Notes: generated from the letters alone by a model not told the origin. 64,000 bases of DNA from Brachionus manjavacas (GCA_019054805.1 JAHQIY010000006.1:5890001-5954000); one strand, 5' to 3'. Shown: positions 12,165-24,265, counted from the stretch's first letter. Program-made: numbers and translations.

Positions 12165-14584
12165 TTAAAGAATAATGGAATTTCCTTCTTTAAAACTGAC
12201 GGTTTCAAGGATTGATGCCGACGATTTTTCCTTTATCAACTTTTTTCTCTAGACAAAAAAATTTATGTTTTAGAGTACTTTTTCATATTCAAAAAGATTA
12301 CCTTGAAAATTTTTTTTTTTATTGCGTTCTTAGCTTTTGGAGCAGACAAAACTAAAATAGATAATAAGCCAACTAACAGTAGAACATAAGGTAAATATTT
12401 GACTATCTTATAACCAAACCTAAGATCATTTAATTTATCTCTGATGTGCTTCTCAAGGAATATTCTCTTCAATTAAAAAAAAGAAAATTAAAATTTTCAA
12501 TTTTAAATGCAAACTTTTAAATCAAGCTAAATTAATATCTTATCTTTAGAAAAAAAATTAAAATTTTTTTAAAAGATAAAGTCTATCTTTTCAGATACTA
12601 AAATATTTTTTAAATACACCTAATGTCGTTTTTTAATTGACTACTTACTTCATCAAACCAGAAAAACGGAAAAAGTATAGGATTGATTTTTTTTACAGTA
12701 CTAGAAATTAAAAATTAACTTTGATTAAAAAAAATTAAATTTAACTCTTACTCAATATTTTTATTTCTGAACAAAAACAGGTTTATTTGAAGTCGCACAT
12801 TTCCTTCAATTGGCGTTCCTGATATCTTTCAAAAAATATAATAAAATTAAGCTATAATTAGAAATAATTTTTAATTTACTGGTTCATAATGAATTATGAA
12901 ATCATGCTTGTCCCTATCAGGTTTTAACCCGATTACTGAATTCACAAATTTTTCATCTGCATTCAAAAAATGTGGCTGAGATATTAAACTCGAAACTCCT
13001 TTAGATTTTTATTAAATCAATAGAAATATGAATCGTTGGAAAAATTTACCTTCTTGACAATTACTTAAATTATAAACTCCATTTCCAAGACATTTTTTAT
13101 CAATAAAGCCTTCTTTTTCCATATTTGAGCATGAAAATAAATCCGAAGGCAAATGAAAATCAAAAGTGGGTATTCCATCAATCACATTATCTCTCAAATA
13201 CGTCATTGAGTATGATCTTTTCTTTTTCAGTATATTTTATTTATATTTTATTAATTAGGCATTTTTTACATGAAACATTTTTAACCTTTAAAATTTTCAC
13301 ACTGATCATTTTTGATTGAATTTATTAAAATTCAATATCAAATTCTTTATCAATTTGGAGATATTTTTCCAGATAATTAATTAGTTTTTTTGTTGCTTTT
13401 TAAAATTATGAAAAATTTTTTTTTCCGAAAATTAAAGATAATAAAATCATTAATTTTGGCATTTTATTTTAATCAATTCAATAAAAAATGTTCAATAAGG
13501 TAAAAAGTGTTGTGATTAAAAACCTTATCAGTAGAATCAAATTTACCTGCATAGTTCAGAATTGAATGTGTAAATTTTTTCAGTTCGCTTTAAAAAAGGA
13601 GGATTAAAACTACCGTCAGTACCTTGAATAGAATTTGCTCTCTCAGAATTCCAATAATCAAGCTTTCTAATTTTAATTTTATATTTAAAAAAAAAGACAA
13701 AAAATTAATTTCACTTTTTTCCATTCCATGAAACAACTTTAGCTATGTTGTTTGGATTGTTAGCCCCAGTCTCAACTAACAAAAAAGGCCGCTCTGTAGC
13801 ATTTTTCTTAAAAAAAATCTAATAAAAAAATATTAATAAAATAGAATTTACATTTAATAATAGACCGAATTTATCATCGGTAAATTTATCAGGTAACGTT
13901 TCTTTTGCTAAATGCATAAATGGATCGTAATAACCTGAAATAATCTCTCTGATTGATCTAGTAACAAATAATTTTGCCTCAAAGTAATCAAACAATAAAC
14001 CAATTGGTAAAAAATTGCCAAAGTTCAAACTTTTCTCTATCATTCCCTTCAAAAAATTGATTGAATGAAAAATAAAAATACGGAAATTTTTTTTTACCGC
14101 AAAAGGTACATTTAACACTGTGACAATGTCGGACTCATTTCCAATTGACATCGATGGTTCAAAATATAAACTGAAAACAGGATTATATTTTAATTTATTT
14201 TTGTTTATGAATTCAATATTGCGTTTTTCCACAATTTCCCGATAAACATAAGGTCCACGCTCTTTCAGCACAGGTTTGGCTCCTTCCAAAAACTGATCCG
14301 GATTTTCAATATGAAAAAAATAGTATCTTCTGTACAAGCGCACCGGCGGAGAAGCCCATAATTTTAATCGACTTGAATTTGGTCTTAGGATAAGATGCTA
14401 AATGTGTACTTAAAAGGTTAGTAGAAATTTAAGATAAAAATTTAGATAAAATTCGAACCTGTTGAATTGTTTGTCTAAGAAAAATCTCGCCATAAAAAAA
14501 TATTGCTACAGATGTTAAAACAAACAAGCCACTTATGACCATGATTATTTTTTTTAAATAAAATTTGGAATTCTCAGAGAGCAT
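12165..14584 (-). CDS. CD36-family scavenger receptor, paralogue B
   Basis: Eleven exons can be joined with matching phases: about 14459-14584, 14098-14397, 13852-14046, 13715-13818, 13547-13676, 13050-13216, 12880-12998, 12752-12835, 12649-12700, 12302-12466 and 12165-12248. The protein has an N-terminal membrane segment (around residues 11-31), the family motif RGPYVYREI, EIISGYYDPF, GTDGSFNPPF, the cysteine cluster KKCLGNGVYNLSNC, SQPHFLNADEKF and a C-terminal membrane segment within VKYLPYVLLLVGLLSIL. The usual YGG after the last cysteine of the cluster is QEG here. The intron at 13217-13546 is unusually long for this gene. The last exon is my choice by analogy with paralogue C; reading through the last donor gives an alternative short tail ending near 12263. 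Function as for the family: lipid or ligand scavenging at a membrane. Confidence 0.88.
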
Positions 14585-14649
14585 TGTTAAAAAAAGTGAT
14601 AGATAGAAAAAACGATCAAATATGTTTATTTCTTTGTTTTATTTTAATT

Positions 14650-14658
14650 TTTATATAG
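14650..14658 (-). promoter_or_regulatory. TATA box of CD36 paralogue B
   Basis: The minus strand reads CTATATAAAAATT about 70 bp upstream of the start codon at 14584. It is the counterpart of the TATA boxes of paralogues A and C, slightly further from the ATG. Confidence 0.45.
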
Positions 14659-15365
14659 GGAGAGTAATAATAAGTCAGCTGATCTCATTGACTTGAAATT
14701 TAAATGAGGACAAGATTATATTTTAAAAAAACAGTGGTATAAAAAGCTAGAAAAAAAGCTCTCTTTATATCGTTTTAAATTATCAACAATAAATAGGAAT
14801 ATTTTTATTTCTACACATGTTTGATTTATTTTTACATCTCTAACTTCGCAATCTAATTCGATTGTCAAATTATACCTTCCAAAAAAAAATTCATTCTTGT
14901 CAAAAGAAACACTTTTTTTCGGATAAATAATTTTAGGAAATTCAACCAAGAGAATTTTCCTTAAAAAATTAAGACGTCTATTCCTAAACCCTTTGAGTCC
15001 CATTAAAAAAGGTTTGAATTTGTTTTTATGACAAAAATATTGGCATGCTTTTAGAAAGTCTTAGAACAAGAACGGAATATGTAACGTAAAAATAGATATT
15101 ATTTTTAAATTCTACGTTTAAAATTACCCTATAACTGATATCTGTAAAAACTAAGATATTGATACGTATAGGTTATTTGAACATCTAAACTATGTGCCTA
15201 AAGCTTTCTTTTTTTTAAATTTATTATTAAAAATAATTATAAAAATAAAATAAATCTTAAAATTAATTTTTAATGGAAATTGATTCAGACGATTCAAAAA
15301 GTGATCATTGTTGGGTTCATGTAATACGAAATATTAAAAAAATAAAAAATTATTTGTAGAGTATT

Positions 15366-15730
15366 GTGAAATTCAAATATAAATTGAACAAAAATTCTTT
15401 CTTTTTTGATAAATTAAAATTAAAGACATTAAAATATATTTGAAAAAAAATATTGCAGCAAATTGCAGCATACTTAGTTGCACCTTTTTTACCTTAAATA
15501 ATTTTTCTCGTGTAAATGAAAAGATAAAAAAAACATCATTAAGGTTTAAATTGATTATTGACTTGATTTACTAAAGAAACAGAAAATAAAAATTTTATTT
15601 TAGGTAAGAATTCTACAAATAAATATGTTGCACTATATTGCAGTATTTTTATTTAAACATATTTTAATGTCCTTAATTTTAATAAATCAAAAAAAGAAAA
15701 ATTTTTGTCCAATTTGTATTTGAATTTTAC
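15366..15730. repeat. Fold-back element with about 105-bp arms
   Basis: The left arm 15366-15470 and right arm 15626-15730 are long reverse complements with scattered mismatches. Shared landmarks are AATTCAAATATAAATTG, GACATTAAAATAT and ATTGCAG near the loop side. About 155 bp of unrelated AT-rich sequence lies between them. Such a large palindrome is typical of MITEs or fold-back elements. I see no convincing target duplication and no homologous coding element in the window. Confidence 0.65.
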
Positions 15731-16380
15731 AGCGCCTATTAAAAGACATAATTAAAAAAAGTAATTAGACAAGATCTATACAGTTTCGTAATAACAAAAT
15801 AAAAGTCTTTGGCTCGGAATTTTGAAAAAAAAACTTCAAGTCCGGATTTGGACTTAACTTATTTATTTGTTTATCTGAACCAAGCTAATGCTCCTTGAGA
15901 ATAAAAAATATATTGAAATAGAGACTTGTTGCTTTTAAACCACTCTGTCTAGAACTATTTAGAAAAGACCGTAAAAAATTCATTCAACTTCTGGATAAAA
16001 AGCTATAGAAAAAATTGGATGAAATGGTTAATGATATAGATGATATAGGATTGATTAAAGTATACACTACAAACTGGAAAAGTAGCACTTGTACATTTGT
16101 AAATTGGTAAAAAAAATTACAAATGCTCTCATACAAATATCGGCTCAATATCGCAAATTTCAACAATTTATTTATTTATTGAATTGAATTAACCTCCTTT
16201 AAGGAGAAGTAAAAAAAAAAAAAAATAAAATTTTTTTTTTTGTGTTTTTGTGTTTTTTTAAAAAATGAAAAATTATTACCTAAAAATAAAATTACAAAAA
16301 AAAATAAATAAAAAAGAAACATTAGTTCGAAAATAGAAAAAGGTATGAAAGTTAGAAAGCAAGATAATTTGGACTAATAT

Positions 16381-17045
16381 TCATGAATTTCTTTTATTTT
16401 GAATTAGCTCGTTTAGGAGAGTTCTGTAATGTTTTAATTTTAAATTGCATAGACATAACCAAATTGAATCAGATATACCATCATTAGAAATCAGATTAAT
16501 CTTAAGATTTTCTTTAAGTTGGTTTGTATTTACTGTAATTTTTGAGGTTTCAATTTTAAAGTACTTGGAAATAAGAACCAAGTCAGAGGAAAAAGATTTA
16601 TTAGAGGGGGGGGGGTCATTAAGCATATATTTTAAAAATTGTGATGATAGATAATTATATTTAATTGTATCAATAAAAGTTAGTTTTGAAAATAGATAAA
16701 GTTCATCAAAGTTGAAAACTTTCAGTACTTTTAAGATTCTTGATATGTGACAATAGGCTTTTAAACCAAACATTTGTCTAATTAAGTTGTTTTGTAATTT
16801 ATTTATTGAATCCTTTGTGGTCGAATTAAGAGTGAGAGCCTCAAGACCATATGTGAATTTAGATAAGCAATATGTTTTGTATATAAATGATTTGAATTTA
16901 GGTGAAGAGGAAGGACTATTTTTAGACAGAAGATACGAAATTCTAAAAAAGCTGCTCTGAACTTTTTTAAAATTTATAACTGCCTGTGTGTTAAAGTCAA
17001 GATTAGAATCTGTAATGAATCCTAAGTATTCTAACTGATTTGAAT
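16381..17045 (-). pseudogene. LINE ORF2 C-terminal fragment, long open frame
   Basis: The minus strand stays open for about 220 codons from near 17045 to the stop at 16381. It begins LEYLGFITDSNLDF, then FTYGLEALTLNSTTKDSIN, LQNNLIRQMFGL and SRILKVLKVFNFDELYLF. This is the usual region just after the RT palm/thumb of L1-like LINEs (YLG-x, YGLE-x-L, QN-x-x-LR-x-x-GL, LK-x-L). The RT core is absent and the upstream frame is lost at about 17045. No start is implied; it is a 5'-truncated copy that has not yet collected stops. A run of ten G at about 16607 sits in the PPP codons. Confidence 0.65.
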
Positions 17046-17049
17046 TTCA

Positions 17050-18400
17050 ACAATACCTTTATAGATGAGAATCTAAAGAATCTAAAAAGTTTACAAGCTC
17101 AACCTTCTGACCTGGTATCTAATGGATAAGAGAAAGAAAAAATTACCCTTGAAAGAAATTGACAAGAATTACCCATAAATTAAAGAAGAATCTCAGACTC
17201 CAGCCTAAAGAACTAATTCAAATATTCCATCTACCAGTTCAACTGTAATTGATGATAATGATAATAAATTCGAAAATATTAATAAATGTAAAACTTGTGA
17301 TAAGTAATTGAGAAAAAATTCTTCAATTGTGCGAATAGATGAAAGCAGTTGTTTTTTATTTTTTGTCATTTTTATACCTTTATTGATAATTTTTATTAAA
17401 TTTATTGCTTTTCTAATCAAAATATGGTTTAATTAAAAATCAGTGGTAAAATCATTAAATGTAAATGCTCGAGCACTCAAAAGTCTGAAATGATTTTTTA
17501 TGAAATTCTTCGATTTATTGATTGTTAATATTCAAAAATTTATTCCAAAAAAATTAAGATTGAAAAAAAAAATCTTAATTATCAAAAAAACTTTATATTA
17601 ATTAAAGCTTCAATTTTTACAAATTTCTTAAAATTGGTAATTTTTATCTACTAAAATTGAAATAAAGATAAAAATAATTATTTTTTTTTAATCTAATATA
17701 ATTTAATTTATTCAAAAAATTACGCCAGGCAATATAAAAATATAATAAATATAGAAATAGTTTAGTTCGTAAAAGTAAAGTTTTTTTCTTTTAGTGTGGA
17801 AAAAAATATAAGATAAAACATAAAAATATTTTAACTATGTTAATATGCAGAGTTAGTATTATAAAGTTTGCGCAATTCAAAATTATCAAAACTTTTAAAT
17901 TTCACATTTTTTTTCTTATAAAAAAAATGTATTTTATGTATTTTATTGAGCAATTGTAAATGGATATTTAATGGAGATTTTAAATAATGAATTTTACAAT
18001 TTTTAGCAAACTTTAAATATTTCAATTTTGCACTCCTACTGTTTTGCTTTTTTTCCCTTCTTAATTAATCTGATTAATCTAAACTCTTTTATTTAATATT
18101 TACTTTTTTTATTAATGTCTATAGAACTGAAATTATCATTTAATAAACGCATTAATTTTGCATTGTAAGGTTTTTTTTTTTGGATTTTTAATAAAAAGTT
18201 AAATTTTAATTTAGAGTAATTCTACCTCTAAGCAATGTTTTAAAACGAATCTATCTGAATCAAAGAAAACATAAAATTTAATGAATATGTTTTTAGCATT
18301 ATTAACCGTTAAAGAGTCGCAAAATGATTTAATTTAAAATATTTGAAATTAATAAAAAAAATTTATTAACAACATACAATTGGAAAAAAATTAAAAAAAT
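17050..18400. other. Intergenic stretch with no gene seen
   Basis: AT-rich DNA between the LINE fragment and CD36 paralogue C. Some of 17050-17250 may be further LINE remnant but I cannot read it. No exon is supported. Confidence 0.5.
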
Positions 18401-20454
18401 TTAAGAATAAATTTTTGCATCGTTATCTGAAACCAGTTTTGATGATTCGTTTATTGGACTTTCAAGATCTTCTCGAGGTAGATCCTAATTAAAAGCAAAA
18501 TAATACCTATGATAGCCCAGTTTTTTATCAAAAAAATTAAGGAATTCTTACCCATTCACTTTTTTTATCATTTAAATTCGTGAGTATTTTAAAAATAGAA
18601 AAAGTCATCAAAAATCCACCAATGCTTGCCATAATTATTGGAATCACTGTTACTAGCTTAACATAAAATGCAACAGTTTTAAGCTGATTTCTTGTATCCG
18701 CGTCTAAAGCCAAATCCTTCAATTTAAAAGAATTATATTTTTGTTACATTTTTTGAATAATATTACTTCATCAAACCAAACAACTGGGAACAGTACTGGC
18801 TTCACATTTTTAACCAAACTATTTTAATAAATATTCATATAAAAAAGATTTGAATTATTTTTGTTTACTTTATTTTGTCATTTTGCAACAAATAAAAACT
18901 AATTTGAAGTCTGATATTTCCTCCCAGAGGAACTGAAGTTGTCTATTTGATTTTTAAAATTAATTTTAAAAATTTAAAAAAAAACTCACTGGTTCGAAAT
19001 GAAGTAAAAAGTCATGAATAGACTGATTCGGATTTAAACCACTCAGACTGTCACGAAATTTTGGATCAGCATTTAAAAAGTGAGGTTGTGATATAAATCC
19101 TGATACACCTAAAATATTTAGAATTAAAAGCATTAATTAACAATTGCATTAAATCTTATGCTTATGTTAACTCACCTCCATAACAGTTGCTTATATTTAA
19201 AACACCATTTCCTAGACAAGGACCTTCACAAAAGCCTTCATTTTCAGATTCATAGAATATGTTTGGGGTCAAATGGAAATCATATGTGCTCACACCACCA
19301 ATTTCGTTATCTTTAAGATAAGAAAGATGATATGATCTAAAATAATGATTTAAAATTCTATTTCAAGTTGAAAAAAATTTGTTTTTTACCTGCACATATC
19401 TGGATTGAATGAGTAGATTTTTTTATTCCTGCTCAAAAATGGCGGGTAAAAAGTCCCATCAGTTCCATTTATTAAATTTGCGCTATCTGTATGCCAAAAA
19501 TTAAGTTTTCTTGAAAAATAAAATAATCAAATTAAAGAATTTCAATTTTTTTCTTATGCTCCCACTCGACATTTTTCCAAGAAATAATTTTTCCCACATT
19601 TTCGGCCGAGTCATATCCGGTCATCATTGTATAATTTTGCCATTCAGTTCCATTTTCCTTTCAATTTTAAATTTAATGACTTAAAATAAATTTAAGTTTA
19701 ATTTACTCCATTTAGTAAACTAAATTTATCATCCTTGATAATATTGGGCAAAAATGTTTTAGCTAGTTGCATCAACGGGTCCTTGTAGCCTGATATTAAC
19801 TCACCAGCTGTTTTAGTCTCGAAAAGTTTAGTGCCCAAAAATGCTAGCAAAGTGTTTACAAGAGCAGGGCCAAGCTCTTTAAATCTACTTCGAGCAGTTT
19901 GTTCTATCATTCCCTTGATCAACAATTTAAAAAGTTAAAATTAATATTTTATTAACATACAACTGCCGGAATGTTGAGAAATGTGATTTTATCTGTTTCA
20001 AGCCCTGCTGATAAAGAGGGTTCAAATTTGAGGGAAACAACAGGTGTAAATCGGATTTCATTTGGACCCAAAAATTCCACATGTCGTTTTTCCCATTTCT
20101 CAGTGTAAACATAAGGTCCTTTTTGCTCCAGTTGTGGCTTTTCGCCTCTCTCTATTTCATGCGGATTTTTTACATCGAACAAATAATATTTGCGGTAAAT
20201 TGTTGCTGGCGGATCGGTCCAAAATTCATATGCACTTGAGTTTTTTTGAATAATTACATTCTTAATTTTAAAAATAGAAAATTAAATTTAGTAATTTATT
20301 TTTGCTTTAATTTTGGAATTGCCAAATTTACTTCATGGATTTTTTTTTTTACCATTGACTGGGAGAAAAAATAAGTGATAACTGCTGTAGCTATTAATCC
20401 CAGACCGGACATTAACAACAAAAAATTCAGACAAGAAATTTTTCGATTGCTCAT
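18401..20454 (-). CDS. CD36-family scavenger receptor, paralogue C
   Basis: Eleven exons, same intron positions as paralogue B: about 20332-20454, 19961-20260, 19707-19913, 19566-19657, 19390-19509, 19176-19336, 18990-19108, 18869-18942, 18767-18818, 18552-18716 and 18401-18484. One donor, after exon 4, is GTGGGA. The ectodomain shows QKGPYVYTEKWEKRHVEF, GELISGYKDPL, GTDGTFYPPF, the cluster CEGPCLGNG with NCYGGVSGF, and SQPHFLNADPKF. N- and C-terminal membrane segments lie at about residues 10-31 and in VKLVTVIPIIMASIGGFLM. The short acidic tail ends DNDAKIYS. Sequence is closer to paralogue A than to B around the first exon (SQS, KKIHE) and the NIPA motif. Role by family: a double-pass receptor for lipids or modified ligands. 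Confidence 0.93.
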
Positions 20455-20490
20455 TTTTTAAACTAAATTTAGAACTGAAAGTAAATATCT

Positions 20491-20499
20491 TTATATAAG
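20491..20499 (-). promoter_or_regulatory. TATA box of CD36 paralogue C
   Basis: The minus strand reads CTTATATAAAG about 37-46 bp upstream of the start codon at 20454, matching the spacing seen in paralogue A. Confidence 0.55.
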
Positions 20500-20984
20500 T
20501 CCTTTTTAAGAAGCCATGTTATCTTTCATTATTTTTTCTAAACGTGAGTAAAAATAAACATTATCTTCGAATAAGCATGATCTGTTACTTAACACAAGCT
20601 CTCTTACTTAATTCGGCATATCTATATTTTAAAATTTTAAAATTCTAAATAAAGATTCTTGACCCAAAATTTAAAAATAAATGATTGTCTATCCAAATAG
20701 ATGCTCGTTGTCTCCTTTTAAATACACATTTTGAACAAATATTTTTCTTCTAAAGAATTAAGATGAATTTATAAATAATTGAAAAACACTTAGCAAAAAA
20801 TTTTAAATATTTAAATTCTCTTATTTAAATTATTTTAGTCCCAAAATGGTTTTTAAAGCTTGAAAGAAAAAATTTAATCGTAACCAAAATGTGTCTTGTG
20901 ACTAGAATTAGGCAGACTTTAAAATTGGAGATACAAAACAAGTAAACAGGTTAAAAAAATAGTTTATAAATCTTCAAATGATGA

Positions 20985-21385
20985 AATGGTCTGTAAAATT
21001 TGGCGTTAGATGAAGTATACAACAGATGAAAATAGAAAACATAAAAATGAAGCTTGATGTTATAAAAACTTTTACGGTATTTTAAACTGAGGGTGAAAAT
21101 TGATTCATTTCATTTCAATTCATTTCCAAACTTGGAATCTCTTGAGCCAATTGATGAAAAAAATTTGAAGGACTTAAATTTACTTCAGGTAATAAAAAAT
21201 TAAAAAATATTTAATTAATTTTTTTTATTAAAAAGAACCTTTTCAGGATTTGCCAATGCATTTCAGTCCGAAAACTAAAGGTCTCGCTGAAAAATATGTA
21301 CAAATCAATTTTTAATAACAAGTGCATAAGTATTTCATTAGATCCTAACTTTAAAACTTTCAATAAACGCAATGAAGTTGCTCTA
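20985..21385 (+). pseudogene. SOUL haem-binding-protein pseudogene, tandem copy
   Basis: This stretch is a decayed copy of the intact SOUL gene that follows. Bases 20990-21060 match the start of its second exon (VKIWR, then a stop, then MKYTTDENRKHKN against VWRLMKYTQGENDKKKN). Bases 21237-21280 match its last exon (TFSGFANAFQSEN then a stop). In yet another frame 21320-21385 reads KCISISLDPNFKTFNKRNEV against KCICIAYDPPYKAFNRRNEV. Stops and frameshifts are present in each part and the middle of exon 2 is missing. It is therefore a dead tandem duplicate. Confidence 0.75.
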
Positions 21386-21821
21386 TTTTAAGTCTAAAAT
21401 TATGCTTAAATTTGTTAAAAATTTAAATCTTGCTAAAATTAAATTTACTCTTTGAACGAAGTCACATGATTTTTAATTTTTTAATTTGAATTTAAATTTT
21501 TTCAAAAATTCAAATTCTTATTTATGAATTTATTCAAGTAACAATATTTGATTATCAAATGTTATGTTAGCTAAAAAAATTATCTCCCAAAAAAAAGAAT
21601 GATTTATTTGTGCTAAACGAGACGTCGAGTGTTTAAAGATGGTATAAAATCAAATTACGTTTCTTTTTTCGAACTATCTCTCAAAGTAAGGTTATATTTG
21701 AATGCCTTTCAATATTCGTTAATTCAAATTTATTTTGTTTATTTTAAATTTTGTCAAGAAATTTTCTCAAAAATTATTAAAATATTCTATCAATTATTTA
21801 GAAATTTTATTAAATAATATA

Positions 21822-22559
21822 ATGCCTTTTGAAACTTTGAAAACGATGGTTAATGTTGGCAAAAATATTTGCAATGACTTAACTGTTCCAGTTCAAAAAT
21901 CCTTTGACAAAAATGAAGTAAATTTTAAATTTTCTTGAGATTTTTTATTTTTCATTTTTGAAAAGAATTTTGAAACTCGATTTTATGAAAAAAATCGCTA
22001 CGTAGTTTACAAATATAAGACTATCGATTCAAAAAACCCAGACAAAAACAATTCGGGAGATGATCCAGTGATGAAAAATGTTTGGCGCTTAATGAAATAT
22101 ACTCAAGGAGAAAATGACAAGAAAAAGAATATGAAGCTTTATATGCCAGTTTTTGTTTGTATCGAAACTCTAGGCGAAGCACAAGAAGATCCAGAAGGTG
22201 ATGTTGAATGCGAAGTTAGAATGATGGTTTCACTGCCTCCTGAATACCAAGGTGAAAATGCCGAAGTGCCCCTTCCTAATGATCCTGAGCTTTTTATTGA
22301 TGTTATTGACGAATTTAAATGCTATGTTAGGTAAAGCTTATAGCAATAACAAAAAAAAATTCCAAAATTAATCTTTAATCCAAGAACTTTTTCTGGCTTT
22401 GCAAATGAAAAAATTTTCAAAACTGAAACAGAAAAACTAAGAATTTCTTTGAATGAAGTTGACATTAAACACCAAAAGAGCAAATGCATATGTATTGCAT
22501 ATGATCCACCTTACAAGGCATTCAATCGACGAAATGAAGTAATCCTGATTTCAGCATAG
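21822..22559 (+). CDS. SOUL-family haem-binding protein
   Basis: Three exons (21822-21917, 21966-22330, 22385-22559) join in phase to a 211-residue protein, the usual length for SOUL/HEBP proteins. Key matches are FETRFYEKNRYVVYK at the start of the domain (family: YE-x-R-x-Y), VWRLMKYTQGENDKKKNMKL followed by MPV (family: F-x-L-x-x-YI-x-G-x-N and I-x-M-T-x-PV), SLPPEYQ, and CYVRTFSGFAN (family: VYVRSFGGFA), ending FNRRNEVILI (family: NRNNEVW). Members bind haem or porphyrin in the cytosol, and some act in cell-death signalling. An upstream in-frame ATG at 21735 exists, but the residues between are AT-biased and unlike the family, so I prefer 21822. A decayed sister copy lies directly upstream. 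Confidence 0.88.
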
Positions 22560-22925
22560 CTTTATTTTAACTAGATTTAATTTTTTTCTTAAAAATTGTT
22601 TATTACTAGTTGCTTTAAAAAATCTTTATAAGATTCAAATTTTTAATAAAATAATCTAAAATAAAAAAAAAAAATTTGTTTATTTTTCAATAATAAGAGT
22701 ATCAAATTATTTTTGCCTCAGATTAAAAAATTAATCAAATTTTGGGTTGGATAGCATTTTTTTAATCGAAGTCATTCGGCTTGGTAGTGTCTTAATGAAG
22801 AAAGAAAAAATCACTACAAGAAAAATTTTGAAAATTAAAAAAAAAAAATTATCAAATGTAAAATTTTGCTATAAATCAAAGATTTATGCTCTTGAAATTT
22901 TTTTTTCTATTAAAATATAAATATC
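22560..22925. other. Intergenic stretch with no gene seen
   Basis: AT-rich sequence downstream of the SOUL gene containing an AATAAA-type signal (about 22645) that may serve that gene. Nothing else is supported. Confidence 0.5.
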
Positions 22926-22929
22926 TCTT

Positions 22930-23015
22930 TAGGTTTTTAATTTGATTTTAAAGCTATGCGACATTTGTACCTTGGGTCTAAAAGGTTCATCCAAATATTT
23001 GTCGCATAGATCACA
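22930..23015 (-). pseudogene. Possible RING-finger exon fragment
   Basis: The minus strand reads IECDLCDKYLDEPFRPK with an AG acceptor upstream and a GT donor after AAG. If read on, it continues VQMSHSFK. The pattern C-x2-C ... P-F ... [C-G]-H-S-F-[C] resembles the first half of a TRIM-type RING finger, but the later cysteines are replaced. It lies just outside the 3' tail of the LINE at 23130. It is either a broken exon or chance resemblance. Confidence 0.25.
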
Positions 23016-23129
23016 TTCGATTGGATTGATCTTTTTGATTAAAATCTGAAAACTCACTGTGAACAAATGTAAACTTACATCGAGTAGCCGAGACTTTCTT
23101 TTTTTGGGTTATATTAGCCTTGTGTTTTA

Positions 23130-24265
23130 GTAATAGTATTAGTAGTAGTAGTAGTTTTGACTGTAGCTGGCTAGCCAGCGAGTGTGCTGATAAGGCACAC
23201 TATGACAGCTGATGTGATTGATTGCTGCTCATCCAGCAATCAATGCCTGCTTTAAAGCTGTTAACATTGGGGGCTTCAACTAATTGATTTGGCAATGAGC
23301 TCCATATGTTAGCGGTTCTGTTGAAAAAAAAGTTATCTCTATGTTGGAGCCTCGAAATTTCTTTGTGAAGCAGTGACCTCTTCCTTGGATTTTGGTGACA
23401 TAAAAATTGTTGCTTTTTTCAACCAATTCTATTCCATGCATGAACTTGTATAATTGAATTAGATCACCTCTTTTTCTTCTTTAAAAATTTTCCACCAGAT
23501 TTGGAATGTTTAAAGCCTTCAATCTGCTTTAATACGATTTGTTTCTAATTGAAGAAACAAATTTCGTAGCTCTGCGTTGAATCCTCTCAAGATTCTCACA
23601 ATCCGACTTAAGAAATGGAGACCATACAGGCACAGCAAATTCCAAAAGAGGACGAACAAAAGTTAAATACAATGATCTTAATAACTTACAATCAAAACGA
23701 GCGAATGATTTCCTGATGCGACCCAACACATGATTTGCTTTGTTTGTAGCCTCAATCACTTGATTTTTCCATTTAAGATTTTTATTGAAGATAACTCCAA
23801 GATCTCTTTCGGTATCTGACGTTGATAACTGTTTACCATTAATAAAATAAGTGAATTCTTTGTTTTTATGACAGTAATGCATAACCACACATTTTGATGT
23901 GTTGAAAAGAAGAAGCCAATCTTGAGTCCACTTAAAAATTAAATTACAGTTTGCGAGAATATTTTAGTATCATCTGCATTCATTTTGACAACATTGTCTA
24001 TTCCTTTTGGTAGATCATTGATATTCAAAACGAACAATAGTGGACCAATCACTGATCCTTGTGGTACACCGCTAAAAATCTCAACCCAATCCGACAAAAT
24101 TTCACCTTGAACAACTCGTTGTCTTCTATTTTTCAAGAAAGCTTCAATCCATCCTTCATTTAATTTTAGTGTCAGACCATCAATGCCATACGCTTTCAAT
24201 TTAGCTATTAGTCGTCTGTGCGGAACAGTATCAAATGCTTTCGCAAAATCTAGCAGAATTACGTC
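23130..24265 (-). pseudogene. 5'-truncated LINE (CR1/jockey-like reverse transcriptase)
   Basis: The minus strand enters the RT palm at 24265 with ILLDFAKAFDTVPHRRL, then FLKNRRQRVVQGEI, GVPQGSVIGPLLFVLNIND and MNADDTKIF (family YADD; here the tyrosine is N). A frameshift and small deletion near 23930 precede KWTQDWLLLFNTSKCVVMHY. The post-RT region continues ERDLGVIFNKNLKWKNQV, RPLLEFAVPVWSP, ERIQRRATKFV, and after another shift KRGDLIQLYKF. The 3' end is a short microsatellite of ACT repeats at 23127-23152, as expected for such elements. The copy is dead because of frameshifts and its missing 5' half. Confidence 0.9.

Noticed and set aside
14716..15003. 95-codon frame on the minus strand upstream of CD36 paralogue B
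   Set aside because: No family resemblance and no supporting splice or promoter signal. It lies upstream of the TATA box of paralogue B, so it is not part of that gene as modelled.
95..15643. 15-base match GTTGCACTATATTGC between 95-109 and about 15629-15643
   Set aside because: A match of this length is expected once or twice by chance in 64 kb of AT-rich DNA, and the flanks do not agree.
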